From Bacteroidales bacterium (lineage in GTDB: Bacteria; Bacteroidota; Bacteroidia; Bacteroidales; UBA1402), in NCBI GenBank assembly GCA_012511135.1, contig JAAZGQ010000227.1, positions 1 to 9,094 of the forward strand: a DNA stretch of 9,094 nt, in the 5' to 3' direction. Both the position numbers and the translations under genes were made by a program. How positions within the stretch are numbered: the stretch's first letter is position 1; every line of letters starts with the position of its first letter. This document shows, one piece after another, positions 7,757 to 9,094 of the stretch. The notes beneath the pieces were generated by a model that did no database searches, was not told the DNA's origin, and saw only the letters and a program-made list of their open reading frames with translations.

Positions 7757-8959
7757 TTAATATCTCCGCTGGCTCCAGGCAAAGCCTGTGATATAAACAA
7801 AAGCAAACAGAGGAAGTATAAAACCCAAAGCCATGCTTTGTTCACCTATCAGTCCCATTACTACAGGGAAGATGGCTCCTCCGATCAGACTCATAATGAT
7901 ATAAGAAGAGGCCTTTTTGGTATGCTCTCCCAGACCTCTTACCCCCAGGGCAAAAATGGTCGGAAACATAATGGACATCAAAAAGAAACTCAGGTAGAGA
8001 GCATAGACAGATACTGTACCTAAAGAAAAGATCACTACCAGCATACAAAGTACCGACAGACTGCCGAACAAGGCCAGCAGAGTGGAAGGCTTCATCACTT
8101 TCATCAGGCCTACACTGCTAAGACGTCCCACCAGAAATAAGCCCATTCCACCGAAGCTGAGCAAACGAGAGGCCTGTAAATTCGTAAGACTGGTGTCCAG
8201 CTCAGTGACGTAATTGATGAAAAAGCTGAATATTCCGGTTTGCGCTCCTACATACATGAATTGGGCTATAATGGCAAAAATCAGATTCTTGTGTGACCAG
8301 ATCGAAGTAGCGGGTTTTTGAAGCTGCTCCTCTCCTTCCGTCGGATTTATTTCGGGCAATTTAATAAAAAACAAGGCCAGGCCTACCAGCAATACGGCCA
8401 GACCGACAAATATATAAGGTTTGGCGATGGCCATATTGTCACCCTGTTCGGCTCCAAAAATCAAAGCACCCCCAATGAGCGGTCCCAGGATCCAGCCAAC
8501 CCCGTTGAAAGCAGCTGCCAGGTTGATGCGCTGAGCCGACGAAGATTCACTACCCATAGAAGTAGCATAGGGATGCGCCGCCGTTTCAATAATACATAAG
8601 CCGCAGGCAATAATAAACAAAGCAATCAAAAAATAGATGGGTGTATGAAAAAAGGCCGCCGGAATAAAGGCAAAGGCGCCCAGAGCAAACAAACTTAAAC
8701 CACTGATTATGCCACGTTTATAGCCCACTTTATTCAACAGGAGGCCGGCCGGAATGGCGATAATAAAATAACCGATGTAAGTCGAGAACTGAATAAAACC
8801 CGATTCGGCCTTGCTCATATTGAAAGTTCCCTGAAATTGCTTGTTGAGCACATCCAGCAAACCATGGGCAGAACCCCAGAGCAAATACAGGCTGGCAATC
8901 AGGATAAATGGAATCAGGTAGTTTTTTCCGCTTCGGCTGGTAAACATGTTTGTCTTCAT
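7757..8959 (-). CDS. FucP-family sugar:H+ symporter (MFS transporter)
   Basis: A 400-aa inner-membrane carrier with about 12 hydrophobic segments, the usual size for the fucose:H+ symporter family. Family hallmarks are clear: LYLLWGSAHGLLDVLNKQF in the first helix, GFIQFSTYIGYFIIAIPAG, IIETAAHPYATSMG, AQFMYVGAQTGIFSFFINYV (about 232-251), and MSIMFPTIFALGVRGLG. Asp36 and Glu125 align with Asp46 and Glu135, the residues central to proton and sugar coupling in E. coli FucP, so it should be active. The frame runs back to a TTG at 8998, but the ATG at 8959 is preferred: the 13 extra residues (MRFLIYICAFSNT) lie upstream of or within the likely promoter. The stop is TAA at 7759-7757, convergent with paralogue 2. 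The substrate cannot be read from sequence; members carry fucose, glucose/galactose, N-acetylglucosamine or other sugars. A uronate or related sugar would suit the nearby kduI-kduD, but that is inference. Confidence 0.9.
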   Translation of the reverse strand: MKTNMFTSRSGKNYLIPFILIASLYLLWGSAHGLLDVLNKQFQGTFNMSKAESGFIQFSTYIGYFIIAIPAGLLLNKVGYKRGIISGLSLFALGAFAFIPAAFFHTPIYFLIALFIIACGLCIIETAAHPYATSMGSESSSAQRINLAAAFNGVGWILGPLIGGALIFGAEQGDNMAIAKPYIFVGLAVLLVGLALFFIKLPEINPTEGEEQLQKPATSIWSHKNLIFAIIAQFMYVGAQTGIFSFFINYVTELDTSLTNLQASRLLSFGGMGLFLVGRLSSVGLMKVMKPSTLLALFGSLSVLCMLVVIFSLGTVSVYALYLSFFLMSIMFPTIFALGVRGLGEHTKKASSYIIMSLIGGAIFPVVMGLIGEQSMALGFILPLFAFVYITGFAWSQRRY

Positions 8960-8967
8960 AGTATTTG

Positions 8968-8998
8968 AAAAAGCGCAAATATATATCAAAAAGCGCAA
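8968..8998. repeat. 11-bp direct repeat in the divergent transporter/rlmD promoter region
   Basis: AAAAAGCGCAA occurs perfectly at 8968-8978 and again at 8988-8998, with a period of 20 bases, near two turns of the helix. The first copy overlaps the -7-like element of the transporter gene. The second lies roughly where the -33 region of the opposite gene would fall. The arrangement suits an operator bound by a tandem or dimeric regulator, although the regulator is not in the window. Confidence 0.5.
8976..8983 (-). promoter_or_regulatory. Putative -7 promoter element for the FucP-family transporter gene
   Basis: Read on the minus strand, 8983-8976 is TATATTTG, an exact fit to TAnnTTTG. Transcription would start near 8970, about 11 bases before the ATG at 8959. 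No good -33 TTTG is seen at the expected distance, so the promoter may need an activator. The element lies between and partly within the two direct-repeat copies. Confidence 0.45.
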
Positions 8999-9016
8999 TC
9001 CTGGCGTTTAATTTGC

Positions 9017-9024
9017 TACTTTTG
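9017..9024 (+). promoter_or_regulatory. Putative -7 promoter element for the rlmD-like gene
   Basis: TACTTTTG matches the Bacteroidota -7 consensus TAnnTTTG on the plus strand. It lies 20 bases before the proposed TTG start at 9045, leaving a leader of about 15 bases. No convincing -33 element is visible. Confidence 0.45.
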
Positions 9025-9044
9025 CAGGCAAAATAACACTAACA

Positions 9045-9094
9045 TTGGCTAAAAGAAAAAAAGAACTCCCCTTGTTGGAGAATATAGAGATCGA
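9045..9094 (+). CDS. rlmD: Start of a probable 23S rRNA (uracil-C5)-methyltransferase, RlmD-like (partial)
   Basis: Only the first 16 codons and two further bases are in the window. From a TTG at 9045 the translation is MAKRKKELPLLENIEI, which resembles the basic N-terminus followed by a PLLE motif that I recall from Bacteroidota RlmD/RumA-family methyltransferases; these modify a uridine of 23S rRNA with S-adenosylmethionine. There is no in-frame ATG between the upstream in-frame stop TAA (9009-9011) and this point, so TTG is the most likely start. The -7-like element at 9017-9024 agrees. It diverges from the transporter gene and is probably unrelated to uronate metabolism. The identity rests on a short N-terminal match, and the catalytic domain is outside the window. 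Confidence 0.6.
   Translation, partial: MAKRKKELPLLENIEI

Noticed and set aside
7838..8599. Plus-strand open frames opposite the transporter gene
   Set aside because: They lie antisense to a complete FucP-family protein with conserved motifs, and their translations show no recognisable domain.

Overview
The window looks like a chromosomal segment of a Bacteroidota bacterium, probably a polysaccharide-using member of the Bacteroidales/Marinilabiliales type. The evidence is the large outer-membrane barrels with an N-terminal carboxypeptidase-regulatory-like domain, the absence of Shine-Dalgarno sequences before the genes, several matches to the Bacteroidota -7 promoter element TAnnTTTG, and the protein families present. 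The lineage is inferred from these traits only.

Layout. Positions 1-1617 on the minus strand hold a two-gene uronate unit: kduI (1617 to 772), then 16 bases later kduD (755 leftward, cut by the window edge just before its C-terminus). A 248-base divergent spacer separates kduI from two tandem plus-strand genes. These encode full-length paralogous outer-membrane beta-barrel proteins of the TonB-dependent-receptor/OMP_b-brl_3 type (1866-4709, 947 aa; 4874-7711, 945 aa). A hairpin plus T-run after the first and a -7 element before the second suggest separate expression. Convergent to the second is a FucP-family sugar:H+ symporter gene (8959 to 7757, minus). An 85-base divergent spacer with an 11-bp direct repeat follows, then the first codons of a plus-strand gene that resembles the Bacteroidota RlmD 23S rRNA methyltransferase.

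How the parts may work together. KduI and KduD are the isomerase and dehydrogenase that turn 5-keto-4-deoxyuronate, released from unsaturated uronides of pectin or glycosaminoglycans, into 2-keto-3-deoxygluconate. The FucP-type carrier could bring a sugar or uronate across the inner membrane. The two barrel proteins have a TonB-box-like LDEV..TG motif and a plug-like region but no SusD neighbour, so they are not a canonical SusC/SusD pair and a glycan import role is not shown. Both carry a Gly/Arg-rich internal segment and a low-complexity Gly-rich tail after the last barrel strand.

I found no tRNA, rRNA, CRISPR array, transposase or phage signature. Most of the window is well explained by known families. 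The most unusual points are the duplicated barrel pair with its diverged tails and the direct repeat over the transporter promoter.
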